From Liolophura sinensis (taxonomy: Eukaryota > Mollusca > Polyplacophora > Chitonida > Chitonidae): a stretch of 39,260 nucleotides of DNA. Positions 10,962 to 22,436 of this stretch are shown piece by piece (the stretch's first letter is position 1; every line of letters starts with the position of its first letter). The notes under the pieces are model-generated. The model saw only the letters and a program-made list of their open reading frames with translations. It ran no database searches and was not told where the DNA came from. The stretch is taken from positions 1 through 39,260 of the forward strand of contig NW_027018335.1 in NCBI RefSeq assembly GCF_032854445.1. Direction: 5' to 3'. The translations under genes were made by a program, and so were the position numbers.

Positions 10962-13702
10962 GCCCTTCGGTAGCCCAGAAGATGTCAGATCTTTGGGCCA
11001 AGCCCATTTAACTCACCCAGCAAATGTCTTACTTCTAAGTCGAAGATAAACTTAATCTATTTATCTACATGTAGAAAAACCACACCATTTTTATATAAAA
11101 ACCACAAGGTACTTGATACAGTCTGCTGTAAAAAGTACAATTGAACACTGACCCACATCAATAAGGTGCCAAAAGATGCGCAATTGGGTCAGGCATCTCC
11201 AGGTGTTGAAAAATTGCAAATTTCCTTGGTTTCCATGGAGTAAGAGCCGTTGCTGGGCACGTGATTTTGACATAAATGATGATTCAATTGTGGCTACAGC
11301 CAAAAGTATTGGTCGGAGAGCAACGCGGTTTGCACCATTCGATTTCTCGTCACAAAATACGTCGGATTAGCCTCTTACCAGCAGCATTGGAACATTTTTT
11401 CCACTTTTGGATTTTTGCCTGGTCCTTTTGCTAATTGAAATCGGCTACATGTACTATGTACAATCGCGACTGGTCATTACTATATTCAACTTTTGATTAT
11501 AAGTTATGTGCCCTTCGGTAGCCCAGAAGACGTCAAATCTTTGGGCCAAGCCCATTTAACTCACCCAGCAAATGTCTTACTTCTAAGTCGAAGATAAACT
11601 CAATGTCTATATCTACATGTAGAAAAACCACACCATTTTTATATAAAAAACACAAGGTACTTGATACAGTCTGCTGTTAAAAGTACAATTGAACACTGAC
11701 CCACATTAATAAGGTGCCAAAAGATGCGCAATTGGGCCAGGCATCTCCAGGTGTTGAAAAATTGTAAATTTCCTTGGTTTCCATGGAGTAAGAGCCGTTG
11801 CTGGGCACGTGATTTTGACATAATTGATGATTCAATTGTGGCTACAGCCAAAAGTATTGGTCGGAGAGCAACGCGGTTTGCACCATTCGATTTCTCGTCA
11901 CAAAATACGTCGGATTAGCGTCTTACCAGCAGCATTGGAACATTTTTTCCACTTTTGGATTTTTGCCTGGTCCTTTTGCTAATTGAAATCGGCTACATGT
12001 ACTATGTACAATCGCGACTGGTCATTACTATATTCAACTTTTGATTATAAGTTATGTGCCCTTCGGTAGCCCAGAAGATGTCAAATCTTTGGGCCAAGCC
12101 CATTTAACTCACCCAGCAAATGTCTTACTTCTAAGTCGAAGATAAACTCAATGTCTTTATCTACATGTAGAAAAACCACACCATTTTTATATAAAAACCA
12201 CATGGTACTTGATACAGTCTGCTGTAAAAAGTACAATTGAACACTGACCCACATCAATAAGGTGCCAAAAGATGCGCAATTGGGTCAGGCATCTCCAGGT
12301 GTTGAAAAATTGCAAATTTCCTTGGTTTCCATGGAGTAAGAGCCGTTGCTGGGCACGTGATTTTGACATAAATGATGATTCAATTGTGGCTACAGCCAAA
12401 AGTATTGGTCGGAGAGCAACGCGGTTTGCACCATTCGATTTCTCGTCACAAAATACGTCGGATTAGCCTCTTACCAGCAGCATTGGAACATTTTTTCCAC
12501 TTTTGGATTTTTGCCTGGTCCTTTTGCTAATTGAAATCGGCTACATGTACTATGTACAATCGCGACTGGTCATTACTATATTCAACTTTTGATTATAAGT
12601 TATGTGCCCTTCGGTAGCCCAGAAGACGTCAAATCTTTGGGCCAAGCCCATTTAACTCACCCAGCAAATGTCTTACTTCTAAGTCGAAGATAAACTCAAT
12701 GTCTTTATCTACATGTAGAAAAACCACACCATTTTTATATAAAAAACACAAGGTACTTGATACAGTCTGCTGTTAAAAGTACAATTGAACACTGACCCAC
12801 ATTAATAAGGTGCCAAAAGATGCGCAATTGGGCCAGGCATCTCCAGGTGTTGAAAAATTGTAAATTTCCTGGGTTTCCATGGAGTAAGAGCCGTTGCTGG
12901 GCACGTGATTTTGACATAATTGATGATTCAATTGTGGCTACAGCCAAAAGTATTGGTCGGAGAGCAACGCGGTTTGCACCATTCGATTTCTCGTCATAAA
13001 ATACGTCGGATTAGCCTCTTACCAGCAGCATTGGAACATTTTTTCCACTTTTGGATTTTTGCCTGGTCCTTTTGCTAATTGAAATCGGCTACATGTACTA
13101 TGTACAATCGCGACTGGTCATTACTATATTCAACTTTTGATTATAAGTTATGTGCCCTTCGGTAGCCCAGAAGATGTCAAATCTTTGGGCCAAGCCCATT
13201 TAACTCACCCAGCAAATGTCTTACTTCTAAGTCGAAGATAAACTCAATGTCTTTATCTACATGTAGAAAAACCACACCATTTTTATATAAAAAAACACAA
13301 AGTACTTGATACAGTCTGCTGTAAAAAGTACAATTGAACACTGACCCACATCAATAAGGTGCCAAAAGATGCGCAATTGGGTCAGGCATCTCCAGCTGTT
13401 GAAAAATAGCAAATTTCCTTGGTTTCCATGGAGTAAGAGCCGTTGCTGGGCACGTGATTTTGACATAAATGATGATTCAATTGTGGCTACAGCCAAAAGT
13501 ATTGGTCGGAGAGCAACGCGGTTTGCACCATTCGATTTCTCGTCACAAAATACGTCGAATTAGCCTCTTACCAGCACGATTAGAGCATTTTTTTTACTTT
13601 TGGATTTTTGCCTGGTTCTTTTGCTAATTGAAATCGGCTACATGTACTATGTACCATCGCGACTGGTCATTACTATATTCAACTTTTGATTATAAGTTAT
13701 GT
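10962..13702 (+). repeat. Higher-order block 2, second copy (units 21-25)
   Basis: Units 21-24 repeat units 16-19. Comparing by eye over 2192 bp I noted only two differences: T at 12203 (cacatgg, against cacaagg) and G at 12871 (cctgggtttcc). Unit 25 (13154-13702) keeps the rare cacaaag state of unit 20 near its A-run but then switches to the atagcaaatt, tcgaattagc and cacgattagagc states of unit 1. The block therefore ends inside unit 25 at a chimeric junction shared with block 3. Confidence 0.88.
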
Positions 13703-14799
13703 GCCCTTCGGTAGCCCAGAAGACGTCAAATCTTTGGGCCAAGCCCATTTAACTCACCCAGCAAATGTCTTACTTCTAAGTCGAAGATAAACTCAATGTC
13801 TTTATCTACATGTAGAAAAACCACACCATTTTTATATAAAAAACACAAGGTACTTGATACAGTCTGCTGTAAAAAGTACAATTGAACACTGACCCACATC
13901 AATAAGGTGCCAAAAGATGCGCAATTGGGTCAGGCATCTCCAGCTGTTGAAAAATTGCAAATTTCCTTGGTTTCCATGGAGTAAGAGCCGTTGCTGGGCA
14001 CGTGATTTTGACATAATTGATCATTCAATTGTGGCTACAGCCAAAAGTATTGGTCGGAGAACAGCGCGGTTTGCACCATTCGATTTCTCGTCACAAAATA
14101 CGTCGGATTAGCCTCTTACCAGCACGATTGGAGCATTTTTTCCACTTTTGGATTTTTGCCTGTCCTTCTGCTAATTGAAATCGGCTACATGTACTATGTA
14201 CCATCGCGACTGGTCATTACTATATTCAACTTTTGATTATAAGTTATGTGCCCTTCGGTAGCCCAGAAGACGTCAAATCTTTGGGCCAAGGCCCATTTAA
14301 CTCACCCAGCAAATGTCTTACTTCTAAGTCGAAGATAAGCTCATGTCTTTATCTACATGTAGAAAAACCACACCATTTTTATATAAAAAACACAAGGTAC
14401 TTGATACAGTCTGCTGTAAAAAGTACAATTGAACACTGACCCACATCAATAAGGTGCCAAAAGATGCGCAATTGGGCCAGGCATCTCCAGGTGTTGAAAA
14501 ATTGTAAATTTCCTTGGTTTCCATGGAGTAAGAGCCGTTGCTGGGCACGTGATTTTGACATAAATGATGATTCAATTGTGGCTACAGCCAAAAGTATTGC
14601 TCGGAGAGCAAACGCTGTTTGCACCATTCGATTTCTCGTCACAAAATACGTCGGATTAGCCTCTTACCAGCAGCATTGGAACATTTTTTCCACTTTTGGA
14701 TTTTTGCCTGGTCCTTTTGCTAATTGAAATCGGGCTACATGTACTATGTACAATCGCGACTGGTCATTACTATATTCAACTTTTGATTATAAGTTATGT
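13154..14799 (+). repeat. Higher-order block 3, first copy (units 25-27, 1646 bp)
   Basis: Three distinctive monomers repeated directly downstream. Unit 25 has atagcaaatt and cacgattagagc. Unit 26 has cataattgatcatt, cagcgcgg and ccttctg. Unit 27 has gataagctca, gggccagg, attgtaaatt, gctcggag and cgctgtt. Lengths are 549, 547 and 550 bp. Unit 27 carries several single-base indels (aaggccc, a lost A in ctcatgtc, gcaaacgctg, cgggctac), against one stretch after another of exact 548-bp units just upstream. Confidence 0.88.
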
Positions 14800-16445
14800 G
14801 CCCTTCGGTAGCCCAGAAGATGTCAAATCTTTGGGCCAAGCCCATTTAACTCACCCAGCAAATGTCTTACTTCTAAGTCGAAGATAAACTCAATGTCTTT
14901 ATCTACATGTAGAAAAACCACACCATTTTTATATAAAAAAACACAAAGTACTTGATACAGTCTGCTGTAAAAAGTACAATTGAACACTGACCCACATCAA
15001 TAAGGTGCCAAAAGATGCGCAATTGGGTCAGGCATCTCCAGCTGTTGAAAAATAGCAAATTTCCTTGGTTTCCATGGAGTAAGAGCCGTTGCTGGGCACG
15101 TGATTTTGACATAAATGATGATTCAATTGTGGCTACAGCCAAAAGTATTGGTCGGAGAGCAACGCGGTTTGCACCATTCGATTTCTCGTCACAAAATACG
15201 TCGAATTAGCCTCTTACCAGCACGATTAGAGCATTTTTTTTACTTTTGGATTTTTGCCTGGTTCTTTTGCTAATTGAAATCGGCTACATGTACTATGTAC
15301 CATCGCGACTGGTCATTACTATATTCAACTTTTGATTATAAGTTATGTGCCCTTCGGTAGCCCAGAAGACGTCAAATCTTTGGGCCAAGCCCATTTAACT
15401 CACCCAGCAAATGTCTTACTTCTAAGTCGAAGATAAACTCAATGTCTTTATCTACATGTAGAAAAACCACACCATTTTTATATAAAAAACACAAGGTAAC
15501 TTGATACAGTCTGCTGTAAAAAGTACAATTGAACACTGACCCACATCAATAAGGTGCCAAAAGATGCGCAATTGGGTCAGGCATCTCCAGCTGTTGAAAA
15601 ATTGCAAATTTCCTTGGTTTCCATGGAGTAAGAGCCGTTGCTGGGCACGTGATTTTGACATAATTGATCATTCAATTGTGGCTACAGCCAAAAGTATTGG
15701 TCGGAGAGCAGCGCGGTTTGCACCATTCGATTCTCGTCACAAAATACGTCGGATTAGCCTCTTACCAGCACGATTGGAGCATTTTTTTCCACTTTTGGAT
15801 TTTTGCCTGGTCCTTCTGCTAATTGAAATCGGCTACATGTACTATGTACCATCGCGACTGGTCATTACTATATTCAACTTTTGATTATAAGTTATGTGCC
15901 CTTCGGTAGCCCAGAAGACGTCAAATCTTTGGGCCAAGCCCATTTAACTCACCCAGCAAATGTCTTACTTCTAAGTCGAAGATAAGCTCAATGTCTTTAT
16001 CTACATGTAGAAAAACCACACCATTTTTATATAAAAAACACAAGGTACTTGATACAGTCTGCTGTAAAAAGTACAATTGAACACTGACCCACATCAATAA
16101 GGTGCCAAAAGATGCGCAATTGGGCCAGGCATCTCCAGGTGTTGAAAAATTGTAAATTTCCTTGGTTTCCATGGAGTAAGAGCCGTTGCTGGGCACGTGA
16201 TTTTGACATAAATGATGATTCAATTGTGGCTACAGCCAAAAGTATTGCTCGGAGAGCAACGCTGTTTGCACCATTCGATTTCTCGTCACAAAATACGTCG
16301 GATTAGCCTCTTACCAGCAGCATTGGAACATTTTTTCCACTTTTGGATATTTGCCTGGTCCTTTTGCTAATTGAAATCGGCTACATGTACTATGTACAAT
16401 CGCGACTGGTCATTACTATATTCATCTTTTGATTATAAGTTATGT
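14800..16445 (+). repeat. Higher-order block 3, second copy (units 28-30)
   Basis: Unit 28 looks identical to unit 25. Unit 29 repeats unit 26 apart from an extra A in gtaactt, a lost T in ttcgattctcg, a longer T-run and gagcagcgcgg in place of gaacagcgcgg. Unit 30 repeats unit 27 without its indels and has ggatatttgcc and ttcatctttt at the 3-prime end, as in units 2, 3 and 10. Divergence rises from left to right across the block. Confidence 0.87.
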
Positions 16446-19400
16446 GCCCTTCGGTAGCCCAGAAGATGTCAAATCTTTGGGCCAAGCCCATTTAACTCAC
16501 CCAGCAAATGTCTTACTTCTAAGTCGAAGATAAACTCAATGTCTTTATCTACATGTAGAAAAACCACACCATTTTTATATAAAAACCACAAGGTACTTGA
16601 TACAGTCTGCTGTAAAAAGTACAATTGAACACTGACCCACATCAATAAGGTGCCAAAAGATGCGCAATTGGGTCAGGCATCTCCAGCTGTTGAAAAATTG
16701 CAAATTTCCTTGGTTTCCATGGAGTAAGAGCCGTTGCTGGGCACGTGATTTTGACATAATTGATGATTCAATTGTGGCTACAGCCAAAAGTATTGGTCGG
16801 AGAGCAACGCGGTTTGCACCATTCGATTTCTCGTCACAAAATACGTCGGATTAGCCTCTTACCAGCAGCATTGGAACATTTTTTCCACTTTTGGATATTT
16901 GCCTGGTCCTTTTGCTAATTGAAATCGGCTACATGTACTATGTACAATCGCGACTGGTCATTACTATATTCAACTTTTGATTATAAGTTATGTGCCCTTC
17001 GGTAGCCCAGAAGACGTCAAATCTTTGGGCCAAGCCCATTTAACTCACCCAGCAAATGTCTTACTTCTAAGTCGAAGATAAACTCAATGTCTTTATCTAC
17101 ATGTAGAAAAACCACACCATTTTTATATAAAAACCACAAGGTACTTGATACAGTCTGCTGTAAAAAGTACAATTGAACACTGACCCACATCAATAAGGTG
17201 CCAAAAGATGCGCAATTGGGTCAGGCATCTCCAGCTGTTGGAAAAATTGGAAATTTCCTTGGTTTCCATGGAGTAAGAGCCGTTGCTGGGCACGTGATTT
17301 TGACATAAATGATGATTCAATTGTGGCTACAGCCAAAAGTATTGGTCGGAGAGCAACGCGGTTTGCACCATTCGATTTCTCGTCACAAAATACGTCGGAT
17401 TAGCCTCTTACTAGCAGCATTGGAACATTTTTTCCACTTTTGGATTTTTGCCTGGTCCTTTTGCTAATTGAAATCGGCTACATGTACTATGTACAATCGC
17501 GACTGGTCATTACTATATTCAACTTTTGATTATAAGTTATGTGCCCTTCGGTAGCCCAGAAGATGTCAAATCTTTGGGCCAAGCCCATTTCACTCACCCA
17601 GCAAATGTCTTACTTCTAAGTCGAAGATAAACTTAATCTCTTTATCTACATGTAGAAAAACCACACCATTTTTATATAAAAACCACAAGGTACTTGATAC
17701 AGTCTGCTGTAAAAAGTACAATTGAACACTGACCCACATCAATAAGGTGCCAAAAGATGCGCAATTGGGTCAGGCATCTCCAGGTGTTGAAAAATTGGAA
17801 ATTTCCTTGGTTTCCATGGAGTAAGAGCCGTTGCTGGGCATGTGATTTTGACATAAATGATGATTCAATTGTGGCTACAGCCAAAAGTATTGGTCGGAGA
17901 GCAACGCGGTTTGCACCATTCGATTTCTCGTCACAAAATACGTCGGATTAGCCTCTTACCAGCAGCATTGGAACATTTTTTCCACTTTTGGATATTTGCC
18001 TGGTCCTTTTGCTAATTGAAATCGGCTACATGTACTATGTACAATCGCGACTGGTCATTACTATATTCATCTTTTCATTATAAGTTATGTGCCCTTCGGT
18101 AGCCCAGAAGATGTCAAATCTTTGGGCCAAGCCCATTTAACTCACCCAGCAAATGTCTTACTTCTAAGTCGAAGATAAACTTAATCTCTTTATCTACATG
18201 TAGAAAAACCACACCATTTTTATATAAAAACCACAAGGTACTTGATACAGTCTGCTGTAAAAAGTACAATTGAACACTGACCCACATCAATAAGGTGCCA
18301 AAAGATGCGCAATTGGGTCAGGCATCTCCAGCTGTTGAAAAATTGCAAATTTCCTTGGTTTCCATTGAGTAAGAGCCGTTGCTGGGCACGTGATTTTGAC
18401 ATAAATGATGATTCAATTGTGGCTACAGCCAAAAGTATTGGTCGGAGAGCAACGCGGTTTGCACCATTCGATTTCTTGTCACAAAATACGTCGGATTAGC
18501 CTCTTACCAGCAGCATTGGAACATTTTTTTCCACTTTTGGATTTTTGCCTGGTCCTTTTGCTAATTGAAATCGGCTACATGTACTATGTACAATCGCGAC
18601 TGGTCATTACTATATTCAACTTTTGATTATAAGTTATGTGCCCTTCGGTAGCCCAGAAGACGTCAAATCTTTGGGCCAAGCCCATTTAACTCACCCAGCA
18701 AATGTCTTACTTCTAAGTCGAAAATAAACTCAATGTCTTTATCTACATGTAGAAAAACCACACCATTTTTATATAAAAAACACAAGGTACTTGATACAGT
18801 CTGCTGTTAAAAGTACAATTGAACACTGACCCACATCAATAAGGTGCCAAAAGATGCGCAATTGGGTCAGGCATCTCCAGCTGTTGAAAAATTGGAAATT
18901 TCCTTGGTTTCCATGGAGTAAGAGCCGTTGCTGGGCACGTGATTTTGACATAAATGATCATTCAATTGTGGCTACAGCCAAAAGTATTGGTCGGAGAGCA
19001 ACGCGGTTTGCACCATTCGATTTCTCGTCACAAAATACGTCGGATTAGCCTCTTACCAGCAGCATTGGAACATTTTTTCCACTTTTGGATTTTTGCCTGG
19101 TCCTTTTGCTAATTGAAATCGGCTACATGTACTATGTACAATCGCGACTGGTCATTACTATATTCAACTTTTGATTATAAGTTATGTGCCCTTCGGTAGC
19201 CCAGAAGATGTCAAATCTTTGGGCCAAGCCCATTTAACTCACCCAGCAAATGTCTTACTTCTAAGTCGAAGATAAACTTAATCTCTTTATCTACATGTAG
19301 AAAAACCACACCATTTTTTATATAAAAACCACAAGGTACTTGATACAGTCTGCTGTAAAAAGTACAATTGAACACTGACCCACATCAATAAGGTGCCAAA

Positions 19401-21962
19401 AGATGCGCAATTGGGTCAGGCATCTCCAGCTGTTGAAAAATTGCAAATTTCCTTGGTTTCCATGGAGTAAGAGCCGTTGCTGGGCACGTGATTTTGACAT
19501 AAATGATGATTCAATTGTGGCTACAGCCAAAAGTATTGGTCGGAGAGCAACGCTGTTTGCACCATTCGATTTCTCGTCACAAAATACGTCGGATTAGCCT
19601 CTTACCAGCAGTATTGGAACATTTTTTCCACTTTTGGATTTTTGCCTGGTCCTTTTGCTAATTGAAATCGGCTACATGTACTATGTACAATCGCGACTGG
19701 TCATTACTATATTCAACTTTTGATTATAAGTTATGTGCCCTTCGGTAGCCCAGAAGATGTCAAATCTTTGGGCCAAGCCCATTTAACTCACCCAGCAAAT
19801 GTCTTACTTCTAAGTCGAAGATAAACTCAATGTCTTTATCTACATGTAGAAAAAACCACACCATTTTTATATAAAAAACACAAGGTACTTGATACAGTCT
19901 GCTGTAAAAAGTACAATTGAACACTGACCCCACATCAATAAGGTGCCAAAAGATGCGCAATTGGGTCAGGCATCTCCAGCTGTTGAAAAATTGCAAATTT
20001 CCTTGGTTTCCATGGAGTAAGAGCCGTTGCTGGGCACGTGATTTTGACATAAATGATGATTCAATTGTGGCTACAGCCAAAAGTATTGGTCGGAGAGCAG
20101 CGCGGTTTGCACCATTCGATTTCTCGTCACAAAATACGTCGGATTAGCCTCTTACCAGCACGATTGGAGCATTTTTTTTACTTTTGGATTTTTGCCTGGT
20201 CCTTTTGCTAATTGAAATCGGCTACATGTACTATGTACCATCGCGACTGGTCATTACTATATTCAACTTTTGATTATAAGTTATGTGCCCTTCGGTAGCC
20301 CAGAAGATGTCAAATCTTTGGGCCAAGCCCATTTAACTCACCCAGCAAATGTCTTACTTCTAAGTCGAAGATAAACTTAATCTCTTTATCTACATGTAGA
20401 AAAACCACACCATTTTTATATAAAAACCACAAGGTACTTGATACAGTCTGCTGTAAAAAGTACAATTGAACACTGACCCACATCAATAAAGTGCCAAAAG
20501 ATGCGCAATTGGGTCAGGCATCTCCAGGTGTTGAAAAATTGGAAATTTCCTTGGTTTCCATGGAGTAAGAGCCGTTGCTGGGCACGTGATTTTGACATAA
20601 ATGATGATTCAATTGTGGCTACAGCCAAAAGTATTGGTCGGAGAGCAACGCGGTTTGCACCATTCGATTTCTCGTCACAAAATACGTCGGATTAGCCTCT
20701 TACCAGCAGTATTGGAACATTTTTTCCACTTTTGGATTTTTCCCTGGTCCTTTTGCTAATTGAAATCGGCTACATGTACTATGTACAATCGCGACTGGTC
20801 ATTACTATATTCAACTTTTGATTATAAGTTATGTGCCCTTCGGTAGCCCAGAAGATGTCAAATCTTTGGGCCAAGCCCATTTAACTCACCCAGCAAATGT
20901 CTTACTTCTAAGTCGAAGATAAACTCAATGTCTTTATCTACATGTAGAAAAACCACACCATTTTTATATAAAAAACACAAGGTACTTGATACAGTCTGCT
21001 GTAAAAAGTACAATTGAACACTGACCCACATCAATAAGGTGCCAAAAGATGCGCAATTGAGTCAGGCATCTCCAGCTGTTGAAAAATTGCAAATTTCCTT
21101 GGTTTCCATGGAGTAAGAGCCGTTGCTGGGCACGTGATTTTGACATAAATGATCATTCAATTGTGGCTACAGCCAAAAGTATTGGTCGGAGAGCAGCGCG
21201 GTTTGCACCATTCGATTTCTCGTCACAAAATACGTCGGATTAGCCTCTTACCAGCACGATTGGAGCATTTTTTTTACTTTTGGATTTTTGCCTGGTCCTT
21301 CTGCTAATTGAAATCGGCTACATGTACTATGTACCATCGCGACTGGTCATTACTATATTCAACTTTTGATTATAAGTTATGTGCCCTTCGGTAGCCCAGA
21401 AGACGTCAAATCTTTGGGCCAAGCCCATTTAACTCACCCAGCAAATGTCTTACTTCTAAGTCGAAGATAAACTCAATGTCTTTATCTACATGTAGAAAAA
21501 CCACACCATTTTTATATAAAAAACACAAGGTACTTGATACAGTCTGCTGTAAAAAGTACAATTGAACACTGACCCACATCAATAAGGTGCCAAAAGATGC
21601 GCAATTGGGTCAGGCATCTCCAGCTGTTGAAAAATTGCAAATTTCCTTGGTTTCCATGGAGTAAGAGCCGTTGCTGGGCACGTGATTTTGACATAAATGA
21701 TGATTCAATTGTGGCTACAGCCAAAAGTATTGGTCGGAGAGCAACGCGGTTTGCACCATTCGATTTCTCGTCACAAAATACGTCGGATTAGCCTCTTACC
21801 AGCACGATTGGAGCATTTTTTTTACTTTTGGATTTTTGCCTGGTCCTTTTGCTAATTGAAATCGGCTACATGTACTATGTACCATCGCGACTGGTCATTA
21901 CTATATTCAACTTTTGATTATAAGTTATGTGCCCTTCGGTAGCCCAGAAGATGTCAAATCTT

Positions 21963-21975
21963 TGGGCCAAGCCCA
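21963..21975. other. Short inverted repeat TGGGC-CAA-GCCCA
   Basis: A perfect 5-bp stem with a 3-base loop at monomer positions 33-45, present in nearly every copy. It has no following T-run, so it is not a bacterial-type terminator. A stem this short can occur by chance, and no function is claimed. Confidence 0.4.
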
Positions 21976-22033
21976 TTTAACTCACCCAGCAAATGTCTTA
22001 CTTCTAAGTCGAAGATAAACTCAATGTCTTTAT

Positions 22034-22043
22034 CTACATGTAG
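22034..22043. other. 10-bp palindrome ctacatgtag
   Basis: A perfect palindrome at monomer positions 104-113, conserved in essentially all copies, including those in the indel-rich end. Its core tacatgta occurs again at monomer positions 485-492. It could be a protein-binding half-site pair, but only the sequence symmetry supports that. Confidence 0.4.
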
Positions 22044-22060
22044 AAAAACCACACCATTTT

Positions 22061-22070
22061 TATATAAAAA
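22061..22070 (+). other. AT-rich tatataaaaa run (TATA-like)
   Basis: Monomer positions 131-140 form a tatataaaa(a) run just downstream of a T-run. Copies alternate between aaaaaacacaagg and aaaaaccacaagg at its 3-prime edge, one of the most frequent variable sites in the array. It resembles a TATA box only by composition; no transcript or supporting promoter element is visible, so it is not called a promoter. Confidence 0.3.
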
Positions 22071-22226
22071 ACACAAGGTACTTGATACAGTCTGCTGTAA
22101 AAAGTACAATTGAACACTGACCCACATCAATAAGGTGCCAAAAGATGCGCAATTGGGTCAGGCATCTCCAGCTGTTGAAAAATTGCAAATTTCCTTGGTT
22201 TCCATGGAGTAAGAGCCGTTGCTGGG

Positions 22227-22232
22227 CACGTG
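22227..22232. other. CACGTG palindrome (canonical E-box/G-box sequence)
   Basis: Present at monomer positions 297-302 in nearly all copies. It is lost in unit 33 (catgtg, 17841) and in units 45 and 47 (cacgcg, 24423 and 25519). This is the core bound by many bHLH and bZIP factors in eukaryotes. With about 70 copies the array could titrate such a factor, but a 6-bp match is weak evidence. Confidence 0.35.
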
Positions 22233-22259
22233 ATTTTGACATAAATGATGATTCAATTG

Positions 22260-22271
22260 TGGCTACAGCCA
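22260..22271. other. Short inverted repeat TGGCT-AC-AGCCA
   Basis: Perfect 5-bp arms around two bases at monomer positions 330-341, conserved in almost every copy; unit 53 has actgcca instead. It is described as symmetry only, with no function inferred. Confidence 0.35.
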
Positions 22272-22347
22272 AAAGTATTGGTCGGAGAGCAACGCGGTTT
22301 GCACCATTCGATTTCTCGTCACAAAATACGTCGGATTAGCCTCTTAC

Positions 22348-22436
22348 CAGCAGCATTGGAACATTTTTTCCACTTTTGGATTTTTGCCTGGTCCTTTTGC
22401 TAATTGAAATCGGCTACATGTACTATGTACAATCGC
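22348..22436 (+). repeat. 3-prime haplotype region of the monomer
   Basis: Monomer positions from about 418 to 506 exist in two main forms. Type alpha, shown here, reads cagcattggaacattttttcc and ends with acaatcgcg. Type beta reads cacgattggagcatttttttt followed by ac and ends with accatcgcg. Beta occurs in units 5, 8, 12, 37, 39, 40, 44, 50, 57, 58, 60, 64, 68 and 70, among others. Mixed forms exist: units 4 and 11 have ggagc with the shorter T-run and acc, and unit 52 has beta followed by aca. The stretch ends in tacatgtactatgtac, a palindromic core with a direct atgtac repeat. Confidence 0.75.

Noticed and set aside
22061-22070. TATA box and promoter in each monomer
   Set aside because: Only an AT-rich run supports it; no initiator, conserved downstream gene or RNA polymerase III box accompanies it.
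22361-22370. T-run as an RNA polymerase III terminator for a small RNA
   Set aside because: I found no matching A-box or B-box upstream, no tRNA, 5S or U6-like fold, and the T-run length varies freely between copies.
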